Positions 27,227-36,539 of a DNA stretch of 64,000 bases are shown here, piece after piece. The stretch is from Bacillus sp. V3B (GTDB lineage Bacteria; Bacillota; Bacilli; Bacillales; Cytobacillaceae), in assembly GCF_024494465.1 (NCBI RefSeq), contig NZ_JAETXM010000001.1, forward strand, positions 682,001-746,000, read 5' to 3'. Numbering within the stretch: the first letter of the stretch is position 1; each line of letters begins with the position of its first letter. Below the pieces are notes generated by a model that saw only the letters and a list, made by a program, of their open reading frames with translations, ran no database searches and was not told the origin of the DNA. Both the position numbers and the translations under genes were made by a program.

Positions 27227-30200
27227 GTGTTTCTAAAACGATTGGATATAGTGGGCTTTAAATCGTTTGCTGAGCGAATAGCAGTGGATTTTGTTCCAGG
27301 AGTCACAGCTGTTGTCGGTCCTAATGGAAGTGGAAAAAGCAATATTACCGATGCTATTCGCTGGGTTTTAGGGGAACAATCAGCCAAATCACTTCGGGGA
27401 GCAAAAATGGAAGATGTTATTTTTGCTGGGAGTGATTCGCGAAAACCTCTTAACTTTGCAGAAGTCACTTTGACTTTAGATAATGAAGATCAGTCTCTGC
27501 TGGTTGATTATAATGAGGTGAGCGTCACCCGCCGTGTATTCCGATCTGGTGATAGTGAATTTTTTATTAACAAGCAATCCTGCCGGTTAAAGGATATTGT
27601 CGACCTTTTCATGGATTCTGGGCTGGGAAGAGAAGCTTTTTCAATTATTAGCCAAGGAAAAGTAGAAGAAATCCTTAACAATAAAGCAGAGGACAGGCGG
27701 ACAATCTTTGAAGAAGCAGCAGGTGTATTGAAATATAAGACGAGAAAAAAGAAAGCTGAAGGAAAGCTGATCGAAACAGAAGAGAACTTAAACCGTGTGA
27801 ACGATATTCTATATGAGTTGGAAAGTCAGGTTGAGCCATTAAAAATCCAAGCATCAATGGCAAAGGACTATCTTGAGCAAAAAGAAGCCTTAGAAAAGGT
27901 AGAAGTGGCAGTAACTGTTTTTGAAATTGAAGAACTTCATGCTAAATGGATGGCTATGTCTGAGAACGTTGAAAAACACAAGCAAAATGAACTAAAGCTT
28001 TCTACTCTATTGCAAGGAAAGGAAGCCAAGATTGAAGAATTAAGAGATCGTATGTCTGCATTGGATGAATCGGTTAGTGACCTCCAAAATGTATTGCTAC
28101 ATGCAAGTGAGGACCTTGAGAAACTTGAAGGTCGTAAAGAAGTATTAAAAGAAAGAAAGAAAAATGCCTCGCAAAATAAAGAGCAATTGAAAAGCAATAT
28201 GGATGAGTTGTCTGAAAAGGTGTCAAACTTAACCAACCAAAAACAATCGTTACAAGACCAGGTTGTTATGCTTGAAAAAGAAGCGGAAACGTTAAAGCGA
28301 CACTTAAAAGAAAAACAGGCACAAATGAACTTATTAAGTGAAAATATCGGGCAAAAAATAGATGAGTTAAAAAGCGAATATATAGATGTATTAAATGAAC
28401 AGGCTGCCGCAAAAAATGAATTAAATTTCATTGAACAACAATTAAATCAGTTAGTGATTAGGAACACAAAGCAAGAAGATGATAATGGGAAATATATTGC
28501 AGTCCGTGAAGAAATTAAGTTAAAAATGGTAGAAGTCCAGCAAACCCTAACATCCGTTCAGAGTGATTTAGAGGCTCAAGTTCACTTGTATCGAGAGGAA
28601 CAGAGAAAGTATGAAGGACTAAAGAATTCTTACGAAAAACAAGAAAAAACATTATATCAAGCTTATCAATATGTGCAGCAAACAAAATCACGAAAAGATA
28701 TGCTTGAAGAAATGGAAGAGGGATTTGCAGGTTTTTTTCAAGGGGTTAAAGAGGTTTTGAAAGCCCGAGGAGAAAAATTGCAGGGCATTGAAGGTGCGAT
28801 TGCTGAATTAATCGCCGTACCAAAAGAATATGAAGTGGCGATTGAAACCGTATTAGGGGGCAGTATGCAGCATGTCGTCGTACGTAATGAACAGGATGGA
28901 AGATACGCAATCCAGTATTTAAAGCAAAATCGTTTTGGGCGAGCCACTTTTTTGCCGCTAACTGTTATGAAAGGGAGATCGTTGGCTAATAGCCAAATGA
29001 GGTTAATAGAAAATCATCCAGCTTATGTTGGGGTGGGATCAGATTTAATTACCTATGATCCTATTTATGCGGAGGTTATGAAAAATCTGCTCGGGTCTGT
29101 TGTGATTACAAGGGATTTAAAGGGTGCCAATGAAATGGCTAAGCTATTAGGGTATCGTTGTCGGTTTGTGACACTAGACGGGGATCTTGTGAATGCAGGC
29201 GGAAGTATGAGCGGTGGTGCCGTTAAGCAAAATTCTTCTTCATTACTATCACGGAAAAGTGAGCTCGATGAATTGAAAAAAAGGTTAGCTGATATGGAAG
29301 TGAAAGCAGCTAAATTAGAAGCAAAAGTAAAAGAGTTAAAGAATGATGTAGCCTCAAAAGAGCAAAAACTTGAGCATTTGCGTAAGAATGGAGAATCCTT
29401 ACGATTAAAAGAGCAGAAGGTCAAAGGTGATCTAAGGGAGATAGAACAACAAGAAAAAAATATGAATGAAATGCTATCCCTCTATGATCTTAATAAAAAA
29501 GAGTTTGTATCAGAAAAGGCGAAAATGATGGACCGAAAAACGAGTCTTGAAACCTTGTTAAGGGAGCTCCAACAGAATATTCTTAAGCTGGAAAAAGAAA
29601 TTGAGCAATTAAATGAGAAAAAAAATACGCAAACCTTATCAAAAGATACTTTGTTAGCTGAAATTAGTGAATTAAAAGCATTATTTGCTGCTAAAAATGA
29701 ACAACTTATTCATACAAAGGAAAAGGATTCTTTAATCAAAAATGAATTAGAAGAAAATGAAAAAAAATTTCGGTATTACCAGGAAGATTTGCAGTTGCTT
29801 GCTTCAGAAATGTCTGAAAGCTCATCTGGTGAAAGCAAACTAGAGGAAGCTGCTCGAGAAAAGCTACGAGATAAAAGCGAAACTTTGAGTCTTATCGCGA
29901 GTAGACGAGAAGAACGTTTAAACATGCAAACTACTCATGAAGACCTTGAACTTGAAACAAAGGAGTTAAAGCGCCAGCATAGAGGGTTGACGGGAATCAT
30001 GAAAGATGAAGAAGTTCAGCTAAACCGTCTTGATGTGGATTTGGATAACAGGCTCGCTCACTTAAGAGAAGAATATTTATTATCATTTGAAGGTGCAAGA
30101 GAAGAGTTTCCTTTAACCATGCCGATTGATGAAGCGCGAAAAAAGGTTAAATTAATTAAGCTTGCACTTGAAGAATTAGGGACGGTTAATCTTGGAGCGA

Positions 30201-30793
30201 TCGAAGAATATGAACGAGTATCTGAAAGGTATGTATTTTTAATCGAACAAAAAACAGATCTCCAGAACGCAAAGGATACTTTGTTTCAAGTGATAGATGA
30301 AATGGATGTAGAGATGAAAAGACGTTTTCAGCAAACATTTGAAGGGGTTCGCTTTTATTTCGAATCTGTTTTTAAAGAATTGTTTGGTGGTGGAAAAGCG
30401 GATTTAATGTTAACCAATCCGGGAGATCTATTAAATACCGGTGTTGAGATTGTTGCTCAACCCCCTGGTAAAAAGCTGCAAAACCTTAGTCTTTTATCGG
30501 GAGGAGAACGATCACTGACGGCAATTGCTCTTTTATTTTCGATTTTAAAGGTGCGTCCAGTTCCGTTCTGTATTTTAGATGAAGTAGAAGCTGCGCTTGA
30601 CGAAGCAAATGTATATCGCTTTAGTCAATATTTAAAACGATACAGTAGAGAATCACAATTCATCGTGATCACACATCGGAAAGGGACGATGGAAGAAGCT
30701 GATGTTCTGTACGGTATAACGATGCAGGAATCAGGTGTCTCAAAGCTTGTTTCTGTCCGTTTTGAAGATACAAATGAATTTGTTGCACAATAA
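27227..30793 (+). CDS. smc: Chromosome partition protein SMC
   Basis: An 1188-residue condensin ATPase that compacts and separates sister chromosomes with ScpA and ScpB. Walker A GPNGSGKSN is at 31-39. Long coiled coils (about 170-500 and 680-1000) flank a hinge domain, with GGSMSGGAV near 660. The C-terminal head holds the ABC signature LSGGERSLTAIALLFSILKV and Walker B FCILDEVEAALDEAN. GTG start with AAGGAGGG upstream. The full length is intact. Confidence 0.97.
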   Translation: MFLKRLDIVGFKSFAERIAVDFVPGVTAVVGPNGSGKSNITDAIRWVLGEQSAKSLRGAKMEDVIFAGSDSRKPLNFAEVTLTLDNEDQSLLVDYNEVSVTRRVFRSGDSEFFINKQSCRLKDIVDLFMDSGLGREAFSIISQGKVEEILNNKAEDRRTIFEEAAGVLKYKTRKKKAEGKLIETEENLNRVNDILYELESQVEPLKIQASMAKDYLEQKEALEKVEVAVTVFEIEELHAKWMAMSENVEKHKQNELKLSTLLQGKEAKIEELRDRMSALDESVSDLQNVLLHASEDLEKLEGRKEVLKERKKNASQNKEQLKSNMDELSEKVSNLTNQKQSLQDQVVMLEKEAETLKRHLKEKQAQMNLLSENIGQKIDELKSEYIDVLNEQAAAKNELNFIEQQLNQLVIRNTKQEDDNGKYIAVREEIKLKMVEVQQTLTSVQSDLEAQVHLYREEQRKYEGLKNSYEKQEKTLYQAYQYVQQTKSRKDMLEEMEEGFAGFFQGVKEVLKARGEKLQGIEGAIAELIAVPKEYEVAIETVLGGSMQHVVVRNEQDGRYAIQYLKQNRFGRATFLPLTVMKGRSLANSQMRLIENHPAYVGVGSDLITYDPIYAEVMKNLLGSVVITRDLKGANEMAKLLGYRCRFVTLDGDLVNAGGSMSGGAVKQNSSSLLSRKSELDELKKRLADMEVKAAKLEAKVKELKNDVASKEQKLEHLRKNGESLRLKEQKVKGDLREIEQQEKNMNEMLSLYDLNKKEFVSEKAKMMDRKTSLETLLRELQQNILKLEKEIEQLNEKKNTQTLSKDTLLAEISELKALFAAKNEQLIHTKEKDSLIKNELEENEKKFRYYQEDLQLLASEMSESSSGESKLEEAAREKLRDKSETLSLIASRREERLNMQTTHEDLELETKELKRQHRGLTGIMKDEEVQLNRLDVDLDNRLAHLREEYLLSFEGAREEFPLTMPIDEARKKVKLIKLALEELGTVNLGAIEEYERVSERYVFLIEQKTDLQNAKDTLFQVIDEMDVEMKRRFQQTFEGVRFYFESVFKELFGGGKADLMLTNPGDLLNTGVEIVAQPPGKKLQNLSLLSGGERSLTAIALLFSILKVRPVPFCILDEVEAALDEANVYRFSQYLKRYSRESQFIVITHRKGTMEEADVLYGITMQESGVSKLVSVRFEDTNEFVAQ

Positions 30794-30888
30794 TAGTCAA
30801 GGTATCAGGCAATCATTAGTGGATGTTTCATAATCTACTAATTTATTGTGGGATTTGACACCATATCTAAATTTAAGGAAGTGACTTC

Positions 30889-31878
30889 ATGAGTTTTTTT
30901 AAGAAATTAAAGGAAAAAATTACGAAACAAACGGATAATGTAACGGAAAAGTTTAAAGATGGTTTAACAAAAACGAGGGATAGTTTTTCAGGACGAGTAA
31001 ACGAGCTTGTTTCTCGTTATCGAAAAGTAGATGAGGATTTTTTTGAGGAACTAGAAGAAATATTAATTCAAGCTGATGTAGGGTTTGATACAGTTATGAC
31101 ACTCATTGAAGAATTAAAGGTGGAAGTAAAGCGAAAGAATATTCAAGATCCTACTGAAGTGCAAAGTGTGATTTCTGAGAAACTTGTTGCGATTTATGAG
31201 GAGGGTGATTCTTCTTCATCTGAGTTAAACATTCAGGAAAATGCGTTAACTGTTATTTTGTTTGTTGGCGTAAATGGCGTAGGAAAAACGACAACGATTG
31301 GAAAATTAGGCTATCAATTTAAAACGGAGGGTAAGAAAGTATTAATGGCTGCAGGGGATACGTTTAGAGCAGGTGCTATTGAACAATTAGAGGTATGGGG
31401 TGAACGGGTTGGTGTTGAAGTGATTAAACAAGCTGCAGGTTCGGATCCTGCAGCGGTTATGTTTGATGCCATTCAAGCTGCAAAATCAAGGAATGCTGAT
31501 ATTCTGTTATGCGATACAGCAGGTCGTTTGCAAAATAAAGTGAATTTAATGAAGGAACTTGAAAAGGTGAAGCGGGTAATTGAACGAGAAATTCCGGGTG
31601 CCCCGCATGAAGTATTACTTGTTCTTGATGCGACCACAGGTCAAAATGCGATGATCCAAGCTAAAACATTTAAAGAAGCTACGAATGTAAGTGGAATTGT
31701 TTTAACAAAGCTTGATGGAACGGCAAAAGGCGGAATTGTACTTGCCATTAGAAATGAACTGGACATTCCCGTAAAATATGTCGGTCTTGGTGAAAAGATG
31801 GATGATTTACAATCATTTGATGCAGAGAAATATGTATACGGTTTATTTGCAGACCTGGTTGAAGAAGTAGATGAATAA
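30889..31878 (+). CDS. ftsY: Signal recognition particle receptor FtsY
   Basis: The SRP GTPase that docks ribosome-SRP complexes at the membrane. The 329-residue protein has a lysine-rich amphipathic N-terminus ([14 protein letters not shown]) for lipid contact and a short N domain. The G domain has [14 protein letters not shown] at about 127-140, DTAGR, and [10 protein letters not shown]. It lacks the long acidic A domain of E. coli, as is normal in Firmicutes. AAGGAAGTGA precedes the ATG. Confidence 0.96.
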   Translation: MSFFKKLKEKITKQTDNVTEKFKDGLTKTRDSFSGRVNELVSRYRKVDEDFFEELEEILIQADVGFDTVMTLIEELKVEVKRKNIQDPTEVQSVISEKLVAIYEEGDSSSSELNIQENALTVILFVGVNGVGKTTTIGKLGYQFKTEGKKVLMAAGDTFRAGAIEQLEVWGERVGVEVIKQAAGSDPAAVMFDAIQAAKSRNADILLCDTAGRLQNKVNLMKELEKVKRVIEREIPGAPHEVLLVLDATTGQNAMIQAKTFKEATNVSGIVLTKLDGTAKGGIVLAIRNELDIPVKYVGLGEKMDDLQSFDAEKYVYGLFADLVEEVDE

Positions 31879-31883
31879 TGACG

Positions 31884-31913
31884 AATAAAATAAAAGACTG
31901 ATATTTTATTTTT
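31884..31913 (+). terminator. AT-rich terminator after ftsY
   Basis: AATAAAAT (31884-31891) pairs with ATTTTATT (31903-31910), followed by TTTT. The stem is all A-T, so its strength is uncertain. Confidence 0.5.
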
Positions 31914-31978
31914 TGTTGGCCCTTTATTGTGTTTTTAGCGAAGAAAAGTAGTGGGTAGAAGAATGTAAAGATATTTTC

Positions 31979-32007
31979 TTGACATCACGCTGAGATGTGT
32001 GTAGACT
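31979..32007 (+). promoter_or_regulatory. Sigma-A promoter for ylxM-ffh
   Basis: Perfect TTGACA (31979-31984), 17-base spacer, TAGACT (32002-32007), 43 bases before the ylxM start. Confidence 0.8.
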
Positions 32008-32049
32008 GTTGTTTGTAAAGGCTTTTCACTTAACATTGGGGGAATGGCG

Positions 32050-32382
32050 ATGCTTGAGAAAACAACGAGAATGAATTATTTGTATGATTTTTATCAGTCG
32101 TTGTTAACACCGAAGCAACGCAGCTATATGGCACTCTATTATTTAGATGATTTTTCCCTTGGTGAGATTGCACAAGAGTATAGTATTAGCCGTCAGGCTG
32201 TTTACGATAACATTAAACGAACCGAAGCGATGCTCGAAGAATATGAGGAAAAGCTGTTATTGTTTGAAAGGTTTCAAGAGCGTAGCAAGCTGATGAATGA
32301 AATGAGAGAATTGATGAGAGAAGATTCACCCTCTCTACATAGATTATCAAAAATGGTTGCTGAGCTAGAGAAATTAGATTAG
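32050..32382 (+). CDS. ylxM: UPF0122 helix-turn-helix protein YlxM, SRP-associated
   Basis: A 110-residue protein with [50 protein letters not shown], a sigma-70 region-4-like helix-turn-helix, followed by a charged coiled coil. Streptococcal YlxM binds SRP components and modulates SRP activity; the adjacency with ffh agrees. Two ATGs are close, 32044 and 32050. The second is preferred because the GGGGGA at 32038-32043 would be too near the first. Confidence 0.92.
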   Translation: MLEKTTRMNYLYDFYQSLLTPKQRSYMALYYLDDFSLGEIAQEYSISRQAVYDNIKRTEAMLEEYEEKLLLFERFQERSKLMNEMRELMREDSPSLHRLSKMVAELEKLD

Positions 32383-32394
32383 GAGGCGGCATAG

Positions 32395-33747
32395 ATGGCA
32401 TTTGAAGGTTTAGCCGACCGACTGCAAAATACAATCCAAAAGATTCGCGGCAAAGGGAAGGTAACGGAAGCAGACGTTAAAGAAATGATGCGTGAAGTGC
32501 GCCTTGCTCTTTTAGAAGCAGACGTTAACTTTAAAGTGGTAAAAGAGTTTGTCAAGAAGGTAAGCGAACGTTCTGTTGGTCAAGAAGTGATGAAAAGCTT
32601 AACACCGGGACAGCAAGTCATTAAGGTCGTTAAGGAAGAATTAACAGAACTAATGGGTGGCGAGCAAAGTAAAATTGCTGTCGCAAGTCGACCACCAACT
32701 GTCATTATGATGGTTGGACTTCAAGGAGCAGGAAAAACAACTACCACTGGTAAACTCGCTAACCTGCTTCGAAAGAAATATAATCGGAATCCAATGCTTG
32801 TAGCAGCCGATATTTATCGTCCTGCAGCAATTAAACAGCTTGAAACGCTTGGAAAACAGCTAAGTATGCCTGTATTCTCTCTCGGAGATCAAGTTAGTCC
32901 TGTTGAAATAGCTAAACAGGCTATTGTAAGGGCAAAGGAAGAACATCATGATTATGTGCTAATCGATACAGCTGGCCGTCTCCATGTGGATGAAGCATTA
33001 ATGGGTGAGCTCAAGCAAATTAAAGAGCTTGCAAATCCAGATGAAATTTTTCTCGTGGTGGATGCAATGACGGGGCAGGATGCTGTCAATGTTGCTTCTA
33101 GTTTCAATGAGCAGCTTGGCTTAACAGGAGTTGTCTTGACAAAGCTTGATGGAGATACTCGTGGGGGAGCTGCATTATCCATTCGCTCTGTTACGAATAC
33201 ACCGATTAAGTTTGTCGGTCTTGGTGAAAAAATGGATGCAATTGAAGCGTTCCATCCTGAAAGAATGGCATCTAGAATTCTAGGTATGGGCGATGTCCTG
33301 ACGCTTATCGAAAAAGCGCAGGCAAATGTTGATGAAGAAAAAGCAAAGGAACTGGAACAAAAGATGCGTACAGCGTCTTTTACCTTTGATGATTTCCTTG
33401 AGCAGCTTGGTCAAGTGCGGAGCATGGGTCCACTTGATGAATTGTTGAAAATGATGCCGGGTGCAAACAAAATAAAAGGCCTAAACAACATGCAAATCGA
33501 TGAAAAACAAATCTCCCATGTGGAAGCAATTATCAAATCGATGACAAAGGAAGAAAAAATACAACCTGAAATCATCAATGCCAGTCGTCGGAAACGAATT
33601 GCTAAGGGAAGTGGGACTTCTGTTCCGGAAGTAAATCGTTTACTTAAGCAATTTGAAGACATGAAGAAAATGATGAAACAAATGACTGGTATGCAACAAA
33701 AAGGAAAGAAAAAAGGCGGTTTTAAATTACCATTTAAACCGTTTTGA
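32395..33747 (+). CDS. ffh: Signal recognition particle protein Ffh
   Basis: The 54-kDa SRP subunit: N and G domains, then a methionine-rich M domain for signal peptides and 4.5S/6S RNA. It has GLQGAGKTTTTGKLA near 109, DTAGRLHVD, TKLDGDTRGGAALS, and an M domain beginning around residue 300 with RRKRIAKGSGTSVPEVNRLLKQF. The C-terminus MKQMTGMQQKGKKKGGFKLP is typical. 450 residues, normal. AGGAGG lies eight bases before the ATG. Confidence 0.97.
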   Translation: MAFEGLADRLQNTIQKIRGKGKVTEADVKEMMREVRLALLEADVNFKVVKEFVKKVSERSVGQEVMKSLTPGQQVIKVVKEELTELMGGEQSKIAVASRPPTVIMMVGLQGAGKTTTTGKLANLLRKKYNRNPMLVAADIYRPAAIKQLETLGKQLSMPVFSLGDQVSPVEIAKQAIVRAKEEHHDYVLIDTAGRLHVDEALMGELKQIKELANPDEIFLVVDAMTGQDAVNVASSFNEQLGLTGVVLTKLDGDTRGGAALSIRSVTNTPIKFVGLGEKMDAIEAFHPERMASRILGMGDVLTLIEKAQANVDEEKAKELEQKMRTASFTFDDFLEQLGQVRSMGPLDELLKMMPGANKIKGLNNMQIDEKQISHVEAIIKSMTKEEKIQPEIINASRRKRIAKGSGTSVPEVNRLLKQFEDMKKMMKQMTGMQQKGKKKGGFKLPFKPF

Positions 33748-33754
33748 TTTACAA

Positions 33755-33795
33755 TTTCTTGTCAAAACGTCTATACTTTTTGAACTGACAAGAAA
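33755..33795 (+). repeat. Inverted repeat upstream of the rpsP promoter
   Basis: TTTCTTGTCA (33755-33764) and TGACAAGAAA (33786-33795) are perfectly complementary with a 21-base gap. It may end ffh transcription, though no T-run follows, or act as an operator. Confidence 0.55.
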
Positions 33796-33801
33796 AAATA
33801 C

Positions 33802-33830
33802 TTTACAAAGCTTTTAACAATTGATATTAT
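33802..33830 (+). promoter_or_regulatory. Sigma-A promoter for rpsP group
   Basis: TTTACA (33802-33807), 17-base spacer, TATTAT (33825-33830), 39 bases before the rpsP ATG. Confidence 0.7.
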
Positions 33831-33868
33831 ACTATCTTGTGTGAAACTATTCGGAGGTGCTTATTAAA

Positions 33869-34141
33869 ATGGCAGTAAAAATTCGTTTGAAGCGTATGGG
33901 AGCTAATAAATCTCCTTTCTATCGTATCGTTGTAGCAGATTCTCGTTCTCCTCGTGATGGACGTTCTATTGAAACAATTGGAACATACAATCCGGTTGCT
34001 CAACCAGCACAGGTTAACATTAATGAAGAACTTGCATTAAAATGGTTACAAACCGGCGCAAAGCCTTCAGATACAGTTCGTAACCTTTTCTCTAATCAAG
34101 GTATTATGGAGAAATTCCATAATATTAAAAACGGTAAGTAA
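33869..34141 (+). CDS. rpsP: 30S ribosomal protein S16
   Basis: The 90-residue S16, [20 protein letters not shown] and onward, with the conserved [12 protein letters not shown] and ETIGTYNPV. It starts the rpsP-khpA-(ylqD)-rimM-trmD ribosome group. TCGGAGGTGC precedes ATG 33869; the in-frame start four codons earlier is within that site. Confidence 0.97.
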   Translation: MAVKIRLKRMGANKSPFYRIVVADSRSPRDGRSIETIGTYNPVAQPAQVNINEELALKWLQTGAKPSDTVRNLFSNQGIMEKFHNIKNGK

Positions 34142-34152
34142 TCTTACTCATT

Positions 34153-34392
34153 ATGAAGGATCTTATCGAAACCATAGTCAAGCCTCTTGTTGACTTTCCG
34201 GATGATGTTCAAGTGAATGTCCAGGAAGAGGATACTCGCATAACTTATCAGCTTTCCGTTAACAAGAACGATATGGGGAAAGTAATCGGTAAGCAGGGGC
34301 GCGTTGCAAAAGCGTTGCGAACTGTTGTTTATGCAGCGGCTAGTACAAATACGACTTTACAAAAAAAGATTAACTTAGAAATTAAGGAGTAA
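34153..34392 (+). CDS. khpA: KH-domain RNA-binding protein KhpA (YlqC)
   Basis: A 79-residue single KH domain with the VIGKQGRVAKALR GxxG loop. In streptococci and lactobacilli KhpA pairs with KhpB (Jag/EloR) to bind RNA and control cell elongation. The ATG has no strong ribosome site and lies 11 bases after the rpsP stop, suggesting coupling. Confidence 0.93.
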   Translation: MKDLIETIVKPLVDFPDDVQVNVQEEDTRITYQLSVNKNDMGKVIGKQGRVAKALRTVVYAAASTNTTLQKKINLEIKE

Positions 34393-34410
34393 CAAGCTCC
34401 TGTATATCGT

Positions 34411-34482
34411 ATCTAGCTAATTGAAAAGCTCTAGGCCTTGGTCATCAGACACTCGGGGTGCTGGAGCTGGACAAAAGAAAAG
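34411..34482. repeat. Short member of the dispersed intergenic repeat family
   Basis: ATCTAGCTAATTGAAAAGCT, then TAGGCCTTGG, GGGTGCTGGAGCTGGACAAA and GAAAAGCGC. It matches the right end of the 7341-7506 element (CGCTGGAGCTAGACA then GAAAAGCG) with a few substitutions. Confidence 0.6.
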
Positions 34483-34517
34483 CGCAAGTTCCTCACTCAG
34501 GGCTTGCGCTTTTTTTA
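34478..34517 (+). terminator. Strong terminator after khpA
   Basis: AGCGCAAG (34481-34488) and CTTGCGCT (34503-34510) pair perfectly, extended by AAA/TTT, 14-base loop, followed by TTTTTT. Confidence 0.85.
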
Positions 34518-34519
34518 TA

Positions 34520-34651
34520 GGCTGTGTTAAACAATCGTGTGGGTGCTCTAATGGCTTTTGGTATACGTGTCCATTAAGTGATTCATCCTGACTCAAACAC
34601 ATGGCCGCATATACCAAAGGTCATTTATCAACAATCATCATTAACATAGCC
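34520..34651. mobile_element. MITE-like element (132 bp) with TIRs and 8-bp target duplication
   Basis: Terminal inverted repeats GGCTGTGTTAA (34520-34530) and TTAACATAGCC (34641-34651) match at 10 of 11 positions. A second inner pair (CTTTTGGTATACG near 34554 and CGCATATACCAAAGG near 34606) also folds. TTTTTATA flanks both ends (34512-34519 and 34652-34659), the pattern of a target-site duplication. The element has no ORF, so a transposase would have to act in trans. It inserted at the T-run of the preceding terminator. The parent IS family was not identified. Confidence 0.75.
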
Positions 34652-34689
34652 TTTTTATAAAAGAAAAGAGTCTGATAGGAGGTGCTTAA

Positions 34690-35076
34690 ATGAAATTACT
34701 GCAATCTGTTGTGGTAAAGCAGGTGTTAACAGAAAAAAGTAAAGATGAACTTCAGACAAAATATCATACGAACAAGTTACAACTAGAAAAAGAATGTGAT
34801 CAACTTCATTTTGAATTAAAAAAAATAGAAAAAACAAAGAAATTCCAGCAACAAAACTTAAAAAATCAGTTTGAGAAAGAAATTCAAAGTAGACTTGAAA
34901 AAGTAAAACTTATTGATTTTCAATTAGAACAATTACATATGCTACCTTTAGGAAGCGAATTAAAGGAACAAGAAGTCCAGGCTTTAGTTGACATTGATAA
35001 AGGTGATCAATGGAGCGAGTTAACACACAAAAAAACAATTGTGATTAAAGATGATATTGTAATAGAAATACGTTAG
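34690..35076 (+). CDS. ylqD: YlqD family protein, function unknown
   Basis: A 128-residue protein of the Firmicute YlqD family. The N-terminal [21 protein letters not shown] is followed by a charged coiled-coil region (about 30-85). A C-terminal beta-rich end comes last ([30 protein letters not shown]). No catalytic motif is visible. It sits between khpA and rimM as in B. subtilis, which suggests a link to ribosome maturation, but this is only context. AGGAGGT precedes ATG 34690. Confidence 0.88.
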   Translation: MKLLQSVVVKQVLTEKSKDELQTKYHTNKLQLEKECDQLHFELKKIEKTKKFQQQNLKNQFEKEIQSRLEKVKLIDFQLEQLHMLPLGSELKEQEVQALVDIDKGDQWSELTHKKTIVIKDDIVIEIR

Positions 35077-35089
35077 AGGTGAGCGTTCT

Positions 35090-35608
35090 ATGGAAAAGTG
35101 GTTTAATGTCGGGAAAATTGTGAATACACATGGAATCAAAGGTGAAGTGCGCGTTATTTCTAAGACAGACTTTGCAGATCAACGTTATAAAAAGGGAAAC
35201 TCATTGTATTTGTTTATGTCAGATGATGCAGATCCGATGGAGTTAATTGTGGAATCGCACCGTACTCATAAAAATTTTGACTTATTAACGTTTGAGGGTT
35301 ACGACAATATTAATCAACTGGAGGAGTTGAAAGGTGGCATTTTAAAAGTACCAGAAAGCCAACTTGGAAAGCTCCAAAAAGATGAGTATTACTTTCATGA
35401 GATTATAGGCTGTACAGTCATAACGGATGAAGGAGAAGAAGTGGGGAAGGTAAAGGAAATTTTAACACCAGGTGCCAATGACGTATGGGTCGTTAAAGGA
35501 AAAGGTGGAAAAGAACAGTTGATCCCTTATATTGCGGATGTAGTAAAAGAAATTAATGTGGTGGAAAAGAAAATTACCATTACTCCACTTGAAGGTCTAC
35601 TGTCATGA
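35090..35608 (+). CDS. rimM: Ribosome maturation factor RimM
   Basis: A 172-residue two-domain protein: N-terminal RimM fold ([23 protein letters not shown]) and C-terminal PRC barrel ([37 protein letters not shown]). It binds S19 and assists maturation of the 30S head. The stop overlaps the trmD start. Confidence 0.96.
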   Translation: MEKWFNVGKIVNTHGIKGEVRVISKTDFADQRYKKGNSLYLFMSDDADPMELIVESHRTHKNFDLLTFEGYDNINQLEELKGGILKVPESQLGKLQKDEYYFHEIIGCTVITDEGEEVGKVKEILTPGANDVWVVKGKGGKEQLIPYIADVVKEINVVEKKITITPLEGLLS

Positions 35609-36354
35609 TGAAGATTGATGTACTGACCCTTTTTCCTGATATGTTTTCTGGTGTATTTAGTCAGTCTATTTTAAAAAGAGCTGAAGAGATGAAAGCGACT
35701 TCTTATCGAGTGGTAAATTTCCGTGATTATGCTGACAATAAGCATCAAACTGTTGATGATTATCCATACGGTGGTGGTGCTGGAATGGTATTAAAACCAC
35801 AACCAATCTTTGATGCTGTTACAGATTTAATGGCTAAGTCTGAATCAGTTAAGCCACGAGTTGTACTTCTTTGCCCTCAAGGTGAGAGATACGATCAGAA
35901 AAAGGCTGAGGAATTAGCGAGTGTTGAACATCTTATTTTTGTATGTGGGCATTATGAAGGCTATGATGAAAGGATTCGAGAGAATGTTGTGACCGATGAA
36001 ATTTCAATCGGAGATTTTGTTTTAACCGGTGGAGAGTTAGGAGCCATGGTGATCATCGATAGCATCGTTCGTCTTCTTCCAGGTGTATTAGGAAATGAAC
36101 AGTCCCATATGAAAGATTCATTTAGTACAGGCCTTCTAGAACATCCTCACTACACCCGTCCTGCTGATTTTAGAGGAATGAAAGTTCCAGATGTCCTTCT
36201 TTCAGGAAACCACCGTATAATTGATGATTGGCGAGCAAAGGAATCATTAAGGAGAACCTTTTTGCGACGCCCTGACTTACTAATGAATTTTGAACTTAAC
36301 GATAAACAAAAAAAGTGGCTTGAAGAATTCATTGACGAAAAGGGTCATGTATAA
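35605..36354 (+). CDS. trmD: tRNA (guanosine-37-N1) methyltransferase TrmD
   Basis: Methylates G37 next to the anticodon to prevent frameshifting. The 249-residue SPOUT enzyme contains [14 protein letters not shown], the knot region [15 protein letters not shown] with [16 protein letters not shown], and the C-terminal [13 protein letters not shown] motif. It begins within the rimM stop (ATGATGA), with a second ATG at 35608 also possible. Confidence 0.97.
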   Translation: MMKIDVLTLFPDMFSGVFSQSILKRAEEMKATSYRVVNFRDYADNKHQTVDDYPYGGGAGMVLKPQPIFDAVTDLMAKSESVKPRVVLLCPQGERYDQKKAEELASVEHLIFVCGHYEGYDERIRENVVTDEISIGDFVLTGGELGAMVIIDSIVRLLPGVLGNEQSHMKDSFSTGLLEHPHYTRPADFRGMKVPDVLLSGNHRIIDDWRAKESLRRTFLRRPDLLMNFELNDKQKKWLEEFIDEKGHV

Positions 36355-36399
36355 GGTATACGCAACTTAAATCTTATTAATTAAATCATATAATGACTG

Positions 36400-36428
36400 T
36401 TGAATTGAAATTCCCTATGTGCTATAAT
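36400..36428 (+). promoter_or_regulatory. Sigma-A promoter of rplS
   Basis: TTGAAT (36400-36405), 17-base spacer, perfect TATAAT (36423-36428), about 110 bases before the rplS start. Confidence 0.8.
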
Positions 36429-36434
36429 AGTTTT

Positions 36435-36539
36435 TGTGACTTAGGCTGACTATATAGTTTATGTCTTATAACGATGTTCCGCTGCAGTTAGAAAAGTTTC
36501 ATATTGTGCAAGAGCGTCTGTTGGAAGGAGTTGAAGACG
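36435..36539 (+). ncRNA. Probable L19 (rplS) mRNA leader
   Basis: About 105 transcribed but untranslated bases lie between the strong promoter and rplS, ending in GTGCAAGAGCG and TTGGAAGGAG. B. subtilis and relatives have a structured L19 leader (an Rfam family) at this place thought to be feedback regulated by L19. Position and length fit; I could not verify the secondary structure against the family model. Confidence 0.5.

Larger units (their letters stand above)
34393..34689. other. Repeat-rich gap between khpA and ylqD
   Basis: This gap of 297 bases breaks an otherwise compact operon. It contains, in order, a short member of the dispersed repeat family, a strong terminator and a MITE-like element (each listed), then the ylqD ribosome site AGGAGGT at 34677-34683. 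No promoter is obvious after the terminator, so expression of ylqD-rimM-trmD may need readthrough. Confidence 0.7.

Noticed and set aside
27937-28431. 164-codon open frame antisense to smc
   Set aside because: Low-complexity Ser/Phe-rich product mirroring the coiled-coil codons of smc, no ribosome site, opposite to an intact essential gene.
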